Shown one piece after another: positions 12,062 through 24,298 of a stretch of DNA of 30,748 bases; position 1 is the stretch's first letter; every line of letters begins with the position of its first letter. The DNA comes from Liolophura sinensis (lineage: Eukaryota; Mollusca; Polyplacophora; Chitonida; Chitonidae). The position numbers were made by a program, and so were the translations under genes. Where the stretch lies: contig NW_027018403.1 of the NCBI RefSeq assembly GCF_032854445.1, positions 1 through 30,748 of the forward strand. The letters run 5' to 3'. Under the pieces are notes generated by a model, which worked only from the letters and a program-made list of their open reading frames with translations, did no database searches and had not been told where the DNA came from.

Positions 12062-12074
12062 TGGGCTTGGCCCA
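12062..12074. other. Short hairpin TGGGC-TTG-GCCCA (one per unit)
   Basis: Perfect 5-bp arms flank a 3-nt spacer. The element is kept in most units, broken by substitutions at 20281-20286, and altered by indels in several edge units (for example ggcttggccca at about 549 and ttggccaaag at about 29612). It is too short to be a terminator of any recognised class in a eukaryotic satellite. Confidence 0.55.
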
Positions 12075-12153
12075 AAGATTTGACATCTTCTGGGCTACCG
12101 AAGGGCACATAACTTATAATCAAAAGTTGAATATAGTAATGACCAGTCGCGAT

Positions 12154-12170
12154 TGTACATAGTACATGTA
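12154..12170. other. Overlapping dyads TGTAC-ATA-GTACA and TACATGTA
   Basis: Two inverted repeats overlap: TGTACATAGTACA at 12154-12166 and TACATGTA at 12163-12170. The recurrent variant gatggtac (for example at 6120, 7766 and 17082) mismatches the outermost pair of the first dyad, while the second is retained. The role is unknown. Confidence 0.55.
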
Positions 12171-15100
12171 GCCGATTTCAATTAGCAAAAGGACCAGGCA
12201 AAAATCCAAAAGTGGAAAAAATGTTCCAATGCTGCTGGTAAGAGGCTAATCCGACGTATTTTGTGACGAGAAATCGAATGGTGCAAACCGCGTTGCTCTC
12301 CGACCAATACTTTTGGCTGTAGCCACAATTGAATCATCATTTATGTCAAAATCACGTGCCCAGCAACGGCTCTTACTCCATGGAAACCAAGGAAATTTCC
12401 AATTTTTCAACACCTGGAGATGCCTGACCCAATTGCGCATCTTTTGGCACCTTATTGATGTGGGTCAGTGTTCAATTGTACTTTTTACAGCAGACTGTAT
12501 CAAGTACCTTGTGTTTTTTATATAAAAATGGTGTGGTTTTTCTACATGTAGATAAAGACATTGAGTTTATCTTCGACTTAGAAGTAAGACATTTGCTGGG
12601 TGAGTTAAATGGGCTTGGCCCAAAGATTTGACATTTTCTGGGCTACCGAAGGGCACATAACTTATAATCAAAAGTTGAATATAGTAATGACCAGTCGCGA
12701 TTGTACATAGTACATGTAGCCGATTTCAATTAGCAAAAGGACCAGGCAAAAATATAAAAGTGGAAAAATTGTTCCAATGCTGCTGGTAAGAGGCTAATCC
12801 GACGTATTTTGTGACGAGAAATCGAATGGTGCAAACCGCGTTGCTCTCCGACCAATACTTTTGGCTGTAGCCACAATTGAATCATCATTTATGTCAAAAT
12901 CACGTGCCCAGCAACGGCTCTTACTCCATGGAAACCAAGGAAATTTGCAATTTTTCAACACCTGGAGATGCCTGACCCAATTGCGCATCTTTTGGCACCT
13001 TATTGATGTGGGTCAGTGTTCAATTGTACTTTTTACAGCAGACTGTATCAAGTACCTTGTGGTTTTTATATAAAAATGGTGTGGTTTTTCTACATGTAGA
13101 TAAAGAGATTAAGTTTATCTTCGACTTAGAAGTAAGACATTTGCTGGGTGAGTTAAATGGGCTTGGCCCAAAGATTTGACATCTTCTGGGCTACCGAAGG
13201 GCACATAACTTATAATCAAAAGTTGAATATAGTAATGACCAGTCGCGATTGTACATAGTACATGTAGCCGATTTCAATTAGCAAAAGGACCAGGCAAAAA
13301 TCCAAAAGTGGAAAAAATGTTCCAATGCTGCTGGTAAGAGGCTAATCTGACGTATTTTGTAACGAGAAATCGAATGGTGCAAACCGCGTTGCTCTCCGAC
13401 CAATACTTTTGGCTGTAGCCACAATTGAATCATCAATTATGTCAAAATCACGTGCCCAGCAACGGTTCTTACTCCATGGAAACCAAGGAAATTTCCAATT
13501 TTTCAACAGCTGGAGATGCCTGACCCAATTGCGCATCTTTTGGCACCTTATTGATGTGGGTCAGTGTTCAATTGTACTTTTTACAGCAGGCTGTATCAAG
13601 TACCTTGTGGTTTTTATATAAAAATGGTGTGGTTTTTCTACATGTAGATAAAGAGATTAAGTTTATCTTCGACTTAGAAGTAAGACATTTGCTGGGTGAG
13701 TGAAATGGGCTTGGCCCAAAGATTTGACGTCTTCTGGGCTACCGAAGGGCACATAACTTATAATCAAAAGTTGAATATAGTAATGACCAGTCGCGATGGT
13801 ACATAGTACATGTAGCCGATTTCAATTAGCAAAAGGACCAGGCAAAAATCCAAAAGTGGAAAAAATGTTCCAATGCTGCTGGTAAGAGGCTAATCCGACG
13901 TATTTTGTGACGAGAAATCGAATGGTGCAAACCGCGTTGCTCTCCGACCAATACTTTTGGCTGTAGCCACAATTGAATCATCATTTATGTCAAAATCACG
14001 TGCCCAGCAACGGCTCTTACTCCATGGAAACCAAGGAAATTTCCAATTTTTCAACACCTGGAGATGCCTGACCCAATTGCGCATCTTTTGGCACCTTATT
14101 GATGTGGGTCAGTGTTCAATTGTACTTTTTACAGCAGACTGTATCAAGTACCTTGTGTTTTTTATATAAAAATGGTGTGGTTTTTCTACATGTAGATAAA
14201 GACATTGAGTTTATCTTCGACTTAGAAGTAAGACATTTGCTGGGTGAGTTAAATGGGCTTGGCCCAAAGATTTGACATCTTCTGGGCTACCGAAGGGCAC
14301 ATAACTTATAATCAAAAGTTGAATATAGTAATGACCAGTCGCGATTGTACATAGTACATGTAGCCGATTTCAATTAGCAAAAGGACCAGGCAAAAATCCA
14401 AAAGTGGAAAAAATGTTCCAATGCTGCTGGTAAGAGGCTAATCCGACGTATTTTGTGACGAGAAATCGAATGGTGCAAACCGCGTTGCTCTCCGACCAAT
14501 ACTTTTGGCTGTAGCCACAATTGAATCATCATTTATGTCAAAATCACGTGCCCAGCAACGGCTCTTACTCCATGGAAACCAAGGAAATTTGCAATTTTTC
14601 AACAGCTGGAGATGCCTGACCCAATTGCGCATCTTTTGGCACCTTATTGATGTGGGTCAGTGTTCAATTGTACTTTTTACAGCAGACTGTATCAAGTACC
14701 TTGTGGTTTTTATATAAAAATGGTGTGGTTTTTCTACATGTAGATAAAGAGATTAAGTTTATCTTCGACTTAGAAGTAAGACATTTGCTGGGTGAGTTAA
14801 ATGGGCTTGGCCCAAAGATTTGACATCTTCTGGGCTACCGAAGGGCACATAACTTATAATCAAAAGTTGAATATAGTAATGACCAGTCGCGATGGTACAT
14901 AGTACATGTAGCCGATTTCAATTAGCAAAAGGACCAGGCAAAAATCCAAAAGTAAAAAAAATGCTCCAAACGTGCTGGTAAGAGGCTAATCCGACGTATT
15001 TTGTGACGAGAAATCGAATGGTGCAAACCGCGTTGCTCTCCGACCAATACTTTTGGCTGTAGCCACAATTGAATCATCATTTATGTCAAAATCACGTGCC

Positions 15101-15533
15101 CAGCAACGGCTCTTACTCCATGGAAACCAAGGAAATTTGCAATTTTTCAACACCTGGAGATGCCTGACCCAATTGCGCATCTTTTGGCACCTTATTGATG
15201 TGGGTCAGTGTTCAATTGTACTTTTTACAGCAGACTGTATCAAGTACCTTGTGGTTTTTATATAAAAATGGTGTGGTTTTTCTACATGTAGATAAAGAGA
15301 TTAAGTTTATCTTCGACTTAGAAGTAAGACATTTGCTGGGTGAGTTAAATGGGCTTGGCCCAAAGATTTGACATCTTCTGGGCTACCGAAGGGCACATAA
15401 CTTATAATCAAAAGATGAATATAGTAATGACCAGTCGCGATTGTACATAGTACATGTAGCCGATTTCAATTAGCAAAAGGACCAGGCAAATATCCAAAAG
15501 TGGAAAAAATGTTCCAATGCTGCTGGTAAGAGG

Positions 15534-18500
15534 CTAATCCGACGTATTTTGTGACGAGAAATCGAATGGTGCAAACAGCGTTGCTCTCTGAGCAATACTT
15601 TTGGCTGTAGCCACAATTGAATCATCAATTATGTCAAAATCACGTGCCCAGCAACGGCTCTTACTCCATGGAAACCAAGGAAATTTGCAATTTTTCAACA
15701 GCTGGAGATGCCTGACCCAATTGCGCATCTTTTGGCACCTTATTGATGTGGGTCAGTGTTCAATTGTACTTTTTACAGCAGACTGTATCAAGTACCTTGT
15801 GGTTTTTATATAAAAATGGTGTGGTTTTTCTACATGTAGATAAAGAGATTAAGTTGATCTTCGACTTAGAAGTAAGACATTTGCTGGGTGAGTTAAATGG
15901 GCTTGGCCCAAAGATTTGACATCTTCTGGGCTACCGAAGGGCACATAACTTATAATCAAAAGATGAATATAGTAATGACCAGTCGCGATTGTACATAGTA
16001 CATGTAGCCGATTTCAATTAGCAAAAGGACCAGGCAAATATCCAAAAGTGGAAAAAATGTTCCAATGCTGCTGGTAAGAGGCTAATCCGACGTATTTTGT
16101 GACGAGAAATCGAATGGTGCAAACCGCGTTGCTCTCCGAGCATTACTTTTGGCTGTAGCCACAATTGAATCATCAATTATGTCAAAATCACGTGCCCAGC
16201 AACGGCTCTTACTCCATGGAAACCAAGGAAATTTGCAATTTTTCAACAGCTGGAGATGCCTGACCCAATTGCGCATCTTTTGGCACCTTATTGATGTGGG
16301 TCAGTGTTCAATTGTACTTTTTACAGCAGACTGTATCAAGTACCTTGTGGTTTTTATATAAAAATGGTGTGGTTTTTCTACATGTAGATAAAGACATTGA
16401 GTTTATCTTCGACTTAGAAGTAAGACATTTGCTGGGTGAGTTAAATGGGCTTGGCCCAAAGATTTGACATCTTCTGGGCTACCGAAGGGCACATAACTTA
16501 TAATCAAAAGATGAATATAGTAATGACCAGTCGCGATTGTACATAGTACATGTAGCCGATTTCAATTAGCAAAAGGACCAGGCAAATATCCAAAAGTGGA
16601 AAAAATGTTCCAATGCTGCTGGTAAGAGGCTAATCCGACGTATTTTGTGACGAGAAATCGAATGGTGCAAACAGCGTTGCTCTCCGAGCAATACTTTTGG
16701 CTGTAGCCACAATTGAATCATCAATTATGTCAAAATCACGTGCCCAGCAACGGCTCTTACTCCATGGAAACCAAGGAAATTTGCAATTTTTCAACACCTG
16801 GAGATGCCTGGCCCAATTGCGCATCTTTTGGCACCTTATTGATGTGGGTCAGTGTTCAATTGTACTTTTTACAGCAGACTGTATCAAGTACCTTGTGTTT
16901 TTTATATAAAAATGGTGTGGTTTTTCTACATGTAGATAAAGACATTGAGTTTATCTTCGACTTAGAAGTAAGACATTTGCTGGGTGAGTTAAATGGGCTT
17001 GGCCCAAAGATTTGACGTCTTCTGGGCTACCGAAGGGCACATAACTTATAATCAAAAGTTGAATATAGTAATGACCAGTCGCGATGGTACATAGTACATG
17101 TAGCCGATTTCAATTAGCAAAAGGACCAGGCAAAAATCCAAAAGTAAAAAAAATGCTCCAATCGTGCTGGTAAGAGGCTAATCCGACGTATTTTGTGACG
17201 AGAAATCGAATGGTGCAAACCGCGCTGCTCTCCGACCAATACTTTTGGCTGTAGCCACAATTGAATCATCATTTATGTCAAAATCACGTGCCCAGCAACG
17301 GCTCTTACTCCATGGAAACCAAGGAAATTTGCAATTTTTCAACAGCTGGAGATGCCTGACCCAATTGCGCATCTTTTGGCACCTTATTGATGTGGGTCAG
17401 TGTTCAATTGTACTTTTTACAGCAGACTGTATCAAGTACCTTGTGTTTTTTATATAAAAATGGTGTGGTTTTTCTACATGTAGATAAAGACATTGAGTTT
17501 ATCTTCGATATAGAAGTAAGACATTTGCTGGGTGAGTTAAATGGGCTTGGCCCAAAGATTTGACATCTTCTGGGCTACCGAAGGGCACATAACTTATAAT
17601 CAAAAGTTGAATATAGTAATGACCAGTCGCGATGGTACATAGTACATGTAGCCGATTTCAATTAGCAAAAGGACCAGGCAAAAATCCAAAAGTAAAAAAA
17701 ATGCTCCAATCGTGCTGGTAAGAGGCTAATCCGACGTATTTTGTGACGAGAAATCGAATGGTGCAAACCGCGTTGCTCTCCGACCAATACTTTTGGCTGT
17801 AGCCACAATTGAATTATCATTTATGTCAAAATCACGTGCCCAGCAACGGCTCTTACTCCATGGAAACCAAGGAAATTTGCAATTTTTCAACAGCTGGAGA
17901 TGCCTGACCCAATTGCGCATCTTTTGGCACCTTATTGATGTGGGTCAGTGTTCAATTGTACTTTTTACAGCAGACTGTATCAAGTACCTTGTGGTTTTTA
18001 TATAAAAATGGTGTGGTTTTTTTACATGTAGATAAAGAGATTAAGTTTATCTTCGACTTAGAAGTAAGACATTTGCTGGGTGAGTTAAATGGGCTTGGCC
18101 CAAAGATTTGACATCTTCTGGGCTACCGAAGGGCACATAACTTATAATCAAAAGATGAATATAGTAATGACCAGTCGCGATTGTACATAGTACATGTAGC
18201 CGATTTCAATTAGCAAAAGGACCAGGCAAATATCCAAAAGTGGAAAAAATGTTCCAATGCTGCTGGTAAGAGGCTAATCCGACGTATTTTGTGACGAGAA
18301 ATCGAATGGTGCAAACCGCGTTGCTCTCCGAGCAATACTTTTGGCTGTAGCCACAATTGAATCATCAATTATGTCAAAATCACGTGCCCAGCAACGGCTC
18401 TTACTCCATGGAAACCAAGGAAATTTGCAATTTTTCAACAGCTGGAGATGCCTGACCCAATTGCGCATCTTTTGGCACCTTATTGATGTGGGTCAGTGTT

Positions 18501-19795
18501 CAATTGTACTTTTTACAGCAGACTGTATCAAGTACCTTGTGGTTTTTATATAAAAATGGTGTGGTTTTTCTACATGTAGATAAAGACATTGAGTTTATCT
18601 TCGACTTAGAAGTAAGACATTTGCTGGATGAGTTAAATGGGCTTGGCCCAAAGATTTGACATCTTCTGGGCTACCGAAGGGCACATAACTTATAATCAAA
18701 AGATGAATATAGTAATGACCAGTCGCGATTGTACATAGTACATGTAGCCGATTTCAATTAGCAAAAGGACCAGGCAAATATCCAAAAGTGGAAAAAATGT
18801 TCCAATGCTGCTGGTAAGAGGCTAATCCGACGTATTTTGTGACGAGAAATCGAATGGTGCAAACAGCGTTGCTCTCTGAGCAATACTTTTGGCTGTAGCC
18901 ACAATTGAATCATCAATTATGTCAAAATCACGTGCCCAGCAACGGCTCTTACTCCATGGAAACCAAGGAAATTTGCAATTTTTCAACAGCTGGAGATGCC
19001 TGACCCAATTGCGCATCTTTTGGCACCTTATTGATGTGGGTCAGTGTTCAATTGTACTTTTTACAGCTGAGTGTATCAAGTACCTTGTGTTTTTTATATA
19101 AAAATGGTGTGGTTTTTCTACATGTAGATAAAGAGATTAAGTTTATCTTCGACTTAGAAGTAAGACATTTGCTGGGTGAGTTAAATGGGCTTGGCCCAAA
19201 GATTTGACATCTTCTGGGCTACCGAAGGGCACATAACTTATAATCAAAAGTTGAATATAGTAATGACCAGTCGCGATTGTACATAGTACATGTAGCCGAT
19301 TTCAATTAGCAAAAAGACCAGGAAAAAATCCAAAAGTGGAAAAAATGTTCCAATGCTGCTGGTAAGAGGCTAATCTGACGTATTTTGTGACGAGAAATCG
19401 AATGGTGCAAACCGCGTTGCTCTCCGACCAATACTTTTGGCTGTAGCCACAATTGAATCATCATTTATGTCAAAATCACGTGCCCAGCAACGGCTCTTAC
19501 TCCATGGAAACCAAGGAAATTTACAATTTTTCAACACCTGGAGATGCCTGACCCAATTGCGCATCTTTTGGCACCTTATTGATGTGGGTCAGTGTTCAAT
19601 TGTACTTTTTACAGCAGACTGTATCAAGTACCTTGTGGTTTTTATATAAAAATGGTGTGGTTTTTCTACATGTAGATAAAGACATTGAGTTTATCTTCGA
19701 CTTAGAAGTAAGACATTTGCTGGGTGAGTTAAATGGGCTTGGCCCAAAGATTTGACATCTTCTGGGCTACCGAAGGGCACATAACTTATAATCAA
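15534..19795. repeat. Higher-order block R, copy 1 (eight unit types in order)
   Basis: The units are, in order: 15534 (caaacagcg, ctctctgagc, aagttgatc); 16082 (gagcattac); 16630 (caaacagcg, ccgagcaatac, cacctgg, gcctggccc, gacgtcttc, V cassette); 17178 (ccgcgctgc, V cassette); 17726 (gaattatcattt); 18274 (ccgcg with gagcaatac); 18822 (ctctctgagc, acagctga, aaaaagaccagg); and 19370 (ctaatctgacg, tttacaat). The same eight types in the same order are found at 23203, 23751, 24299, 27595, 28142, 28692, 29242 and 29789, once the extra units between 24848 and 27594 are set aside (27595 matches 17178). All units here are exactly 548 bp. Confidence 0.87.
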
Positions 19796-21012
19796 AAGTT
19801 GAATATAGTAATGACCAGTCGCGATTGTACATAGTACATGTAGCCGATTTCAATTAGCAAAAGGACCAGGCAAAAATCCAAAAGTGGAAAAAATGTTCCA
19901 ATGCTGCTGGTAAGAGGCTAATCCGACGTATTTTGTGACGAGAAATCGAATGGTGCAAACCGCGTTGCTCTCCGACCAATACTTTTGGCTGTAGCCACAA
20001 TTGAATCATCATTTATGTCAAAATCACGTGCCCAGCAACGGCTCTTACTCCATGGAAACCAAGGAAATTTGCAATTTTTCAACAGCTGGAGATGCCTGAC
20101 CCAATTGCGCATCTTTTGGCACCTTATTGATGTGGGTCAGTGTTCAATTGTACTTTTTACAGCAGACTGTATCAAGTACCTTGTGGTTTTTATATAAAAA
20201 TGGTGTGGTTTTTCTACATGTAGATAAAGACATTGAGTTTATCTTCGACTTAGAAGTAAGACATTTGCTGGGTGAGCTAATTAGGTTTGGCCCAAAGATT
20301 TGACATCTTCTGGGCTACCGAAGGGCACATAACTTATAATCAAAAGTTGAATATAGTAATGACCAGTCGCGATTGTACATAGTACATGTAGCCGATTTCA
20401 ATTAGCAAAAGGACCAGGCAAAAATCCAAAAGTGGAAAAAATGTTCCAATGCTGCTGGTAAGAGGCTAATCTGACGTATTTTGTGACGAGAAATCGAATG
20501 GTGCAAACCGCGTTGCTCTCCGACCAATACTTTTGGCTGTAGCCACAATTGAATCATCATTTATGTCAAAATCACGTGCCCAGCAACGGCTCTTACTCCA
20601 TGGAAACCAAGGAAATTTGCAATTTTTCAACAGCTGGAGATGCCTGACCCAATTGCGCATCTTTTGGCACCTTATTGATGTGGGTCAGTGTTCAATTGTA
20701 CTTTTTACAGCAGACTGTATCAAGTACCTTGTGGTTTTTATATAAAAATGGTGTGGTTTTTCTACATGTAGATAAAGAGATTAAGTTTATCTTCGACTTA
20801 GAAGTAAGACATTTGCTGGGTGAGTTAAATGGGCTTGGCCCAAGATTTGACGTCTTCTGGGCTACCGAAGGGCACATAACTTATAATCAAAAGATGAATA
20901 TAGTAATGACCAGTCGCGATTGTACATAGTACATGTAGCCGATTTCAATTAGCAAAAGGACCAGGCAAATATCCAAAAGTGGAAAAAATGTTCCAATGCT
21001 GCTGGTAAGAGG
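19796..21012. repeat. Spacer units between R copy 1 and the trimers
   Basis: This covers the tail of the unit at 19370 and the units at 19918 and 20466. Both full units are family A at their starts. The 19918 unit carries a private cluster of four substitutions at 20277-20286 that removes the tgggcttggccca hairpin arm. The 20466 unit switches to gacgtcttc, aaaagatgaat and caaatatcc in its last third, giving family B sequence at the following anchor. One A is missing in cccaagattt near 20841, making this unit 547 bp. Confidence 0.8.
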
Positions 21013-22655
21013 CTAATCCGACGTATTTTGTGACGAGAAATCGAATGGTGCAAACCGCGTTGCTCTCCGAGCAATACTTTTGGCTGTAGCCACAATTGAA
21101 TCATCAATTATGTCAAAATCACGTGCCCAGCAACGGCTCTTACTCCATGGAAACCAAGGAAATTTGCAATTTTTCAACAGCTGGAGATGCCTGACCCAAT
21201 TGCGCATCTTTTGGCACCTTATTGATGTGGGTCAGTGTTCAATTGTACTTTTTACAGCAGACTGTATCAAGTACCTTGTGGTTTTTATATAAAAATGGTG
21301 TGGTTTTTCTACATGTAGATAAAGACATTGAGTTTATCTTCGACTTAGAAGTAAGACATTTGCTGGGTGAGTTAAATGGGCTTGGCCCAAAGATTTGACA
21401 TCTTCTGGGCTACCGAAGGGCACATAACTTATAATCAAAAGATGAATATAGTAATGACCAGTCGCGATTGTACATAGTACATGTAGCCGATTTCAATTAG
21501 CAAAAGGACCAGGCAAATATCCAAAAGTGGAAAAAATGTTCCAATGCTGCTGGTAAGAGGCTAATCCGACGTATTTTGTGACGAGAAATCGAATGGTGCA
21601 AACAGCGTTGCTCTCTGAGCAATACTTTTGGCTGTAGCCACAATTGAATCATCAATTATGTCAAAATCACGTGCCCAGCAACGGCTCTTACTCCATGGAA
21701 ACCAAGGAAATTTGCAATTTTTCAACAGCTGGAGATGCCTGACCCAATTGCGCATCTTTTGGCACCTTATTGATGTGGGTCAGTGTTCAATTGTACTTTT
21801 TACAGCAGACTGTATCAAGTACCTTGTGGTTTTTATATAAAAATGGTGTGGTTTTTCTACATGTAGATAAAGAGATTAAGTTGATCTTCGACTTAGAAGT
21901 AAGACATTTGCTGGGTGAGTTAAATGGGCTTGGCCCAAAGATTTGACATCTTCTGGGCTACCGAAGGGCACATAACTTATAATCAAAAGATGAATATAGT
22001 AATGACCAGTCGCGATTGTACATAGTATATGTAGCCGATTTCAATTAGCAAAAGGACCAGGCAAATATCCAAAAGTGGAAAAAATGTTCCAATGCTGCTG
22101 GTAAGAGGCTAATCCGACGTATTTTGTGACGAGAAATCGAATGGTGCAAACCGCGTTGCTCTCCGAGCATTACTTTTGGCTGTAGCCACAATTGAATCAT
22201 CAATTATGTCAAAATCACGTGCCCAGCAACGGCTCTTACTCCATGGAAACCAAGGAAATTTGCAATTTTTCAACAGCTGGAGATGCCTGACCCAATTGCG
22301 CATCTTTTGGCACCTTATTGATGTGGGTCAGTGTTCAATTGTACTTTTTACAGCAGACTGTATCAAGTACCTTGTGGTTTTTATATAAAAATGGTGTGGT
22401 TTTTCTACATGTAGATAAAGAGATTAAGTTTATCTTCGACTTAGAAGTAAGACATTTGCTGGGTGAGTTAAATGGGCTTGGCCCAAAGATTTGACGTCTT
22501 CTGGCTACCGAAGGGCACATAACTTATAATCAAAAGATGAATATAGTAATGACCAGTCGCGATTGTACATAGTACATGTAGCCGATTTCAATTAGCAAAA
22601 GGACCAGGCAAATATCCAAAAGTGGAAAAAATGTTCCAATGCTGCTGGTAAGAGG
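21013..22655. repeat. Trimer higher-order repeat, copy 1
   Basis: Three family B units occur in the order B1 (21013, ccgcg with gagcaatac), B2 (21561, caaacagcg with ctctctgagc and aagttgatc) and B3 (22109, gagcattac). The same order follows immediately at 22656-24298, so the local period is three units (about 1.64 kb). The B3 unit here differs from its partner in its second half (gagattaag and gacgtcttc instead of gacattgag and gacatcttc), which suggests a recombination or conversion point inside this unit. Confidence 0.85.
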
Positions 22656-24298
22656 CTAATCCGACGTATTTTGTGACGAGAAATCGAATGGTGCAAACCG
22701 CGTTGCTCTCCGAGCAATACTTTTGGCTGTAGCCACAATTGAATCATCAATTATGTCAAAATCACGTGCCCAGCAACGGCTCTTACTCCATGGAAACCAA
22801 GGAAATTTGCAATTTTTCAACAGCTGGAGATGCTGACCCAATTGCGCATCTTTTGGCACCTTATTGATGTGGGTCAGTGTTCAATTGTACTTTTTACAGC
22901 AGACTGTATCAAGTACCTTGTGGTTTTTATATAAAAATGGTGTGGTTTTTCTACATGTAGATAAAGACATTGAGTTTATCTTCGACTTAGAAGTAAGACA
23001 TTTGCTGGGTGAGTTAAATGGGCTTGGCCCAAAGATTTGACATCTTCTGGGCTACCGAAGGGCACATAACTTATAATCAAAAGATGAATATAGTAATGAC
23101 CAGTCGCGATTGTACATAGTACATGTAGCCGATTTCAATTAGCAAAAGGACCAGGCAAATATCCAAAAGTGGAAAAAATGTTCCAATGCTGCTGGTAAGA
23201 GGCTAATCCGACGTATTTTGTGACGAGAAATCGAATGGTGCAAACAGCGTTGCTCTCTGAGCAATACTTTTGGCTGTAGCCACAATTGAATCATCAATTA
23301 TGTCAAAATCACGTGCCCAGCAACGGCTCTTACTCCATGGAAACCAAGGAAATTTGCAATTTTTCAACAGCTGGAGATGCCTGACCCAATTGCGCATCTT
23401 TTGGCACCTTATTGATGTGGGTCAGTGTTCAATTGTACTTTTTACAGCAGACTGTATCAAGTACCTTGTGGTTTTTATATAAAAATGGTGTGGTTTTTCT
23501 ACATGTAGATAAAGAGATTAAGTTGATCTTCGACTTAGAAGTAAGACATTTGCTGGGTGAGTTAAATGGGCTTGGCCCAAAGATTTGACATCTTCTGGGC
23601 TACCGAAGGGCACATAACTTATAATCAAAAGATGAATATAGTAATGACCAGTCGCGATTGTACATAGTACATGTAGCCGATTTCAATTAGCAAAAGGACC
23701 AGGCAAATATCCAAAAGTGGAAAAAATGTTCCAATGCTGCTGGTAAGAGGCTAATCCGACGTATTTTGTGACGAGAAATCGAATGGTGCAAACCGCGTTG
23801 CTCTCCGAGCATTACTTTTGGCTGTAGCCACAATTGAATCATCAATTATGTCAAAATCACGTGCCCAGCAACGGCTCTTACTCCATGGAAACCAAGGAAA
23901 TTTGCAATTTTTCAACAGCTGGAGATGCCTGACCCAATTGCGCATCTTTTGGCACCTTATTGATGTGGGTCAGTGTTCAATTGTACTTTTTACAGCAGAC
24001 TGTATCAAGTACCTTGTGGTTTTTATATAAAAATGGTGTGGTTTTTCTACATGTAGATAAAGACATTGAGTTTATCTTCGACTTAGAAGTAAGACATTTG
24101 CTGGGTGAGTTAAATGGGCTTGGCCCAAAGATTTGACATCTTCTGGGCTACCGAAGGGCACATAACTTATAATCAAAAGATGAATATAGTAATGACCAGT
24201 CGCGATTGTACATAGTACATGTAGCCGATTTCAATTAGCAAAAGGACCAGGCAAATATCCAAAAGTGGAAAAAATGTTCCAATGCTGCTGGTAAGAGG
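22656..24298. repeat. Trimer higher-order repeat, copy 2
   Basis: The units at 22656, 23203 and 23751 repeat the B1-B2-B3 order of 21013-22655. The 23203 unit looks identical by eye to the one at 15534, and to that at 21561 apart from agtatatg at about 22025. The 23751 unit matches 16082. A one-base loss in gatgctgaccc near 22832 makes the first unit 547 bp. The last two units are also the first two members of block R copy 2, so the trimer duplication and the block R duplication overlap here. Confidence 0.85.

Larger units (their letters stand above)
11698..12245. repeat. Reference 548-bp satellite unit (family A)
   Basis: This unit is close to the family A consensus, has no obvious private mutation, and serves as the coordinate reference for the site entries below. 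It holds about 15 CpG dinucleotides, roughly 0.7 of expectation at its base composition. I see no clear internal sub-repeat: the only internal echoes are short, such as CTTTTGGC at 11762 and 11893, and TACATGTA at 11995 and 12163. The 548-bp length is therefore the basic period rather than a visible multimer of a shorter unit. Sites that vary among units fall near 11704 (C/T), 11738 (C/A), 11754 (C/G), 11791 (T/A), 11865 (C/G), 11880 (A/G), 11966 (T/G), 12010-12018 (gacattgag/gagattaag), 12085 (A/G), 12126 (T/A), 12154 (T/G) and 12203 (A/T). Confidence 0.95.
11451..15533. repeat. Homogeneous family A segment
   Basis: Units starting at 11698, 12246, 12794, 13342, 13890, 14438 and 14986 are all 548 bp, with cgaccaatac and mostly aaaagttgaat and caaaaatcc. 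The unit at 13342 is the odd one: it has ctaatctgacg, tgtaacgag, cggttctt, gcaggctg and gagtgaaat, several of which are private. The unit at 12246 has private changes near its end (gacattttc, aatataaaag, gaaaaattg). The unit at 14438 ends in a V-type cassette with a private change (ccaaacgtgctgg). The last unit, 14986, switches to aaaagatgaat and caaatatcc near 15414-15491. This is the point where family B takes over. Confidence 0.85.
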
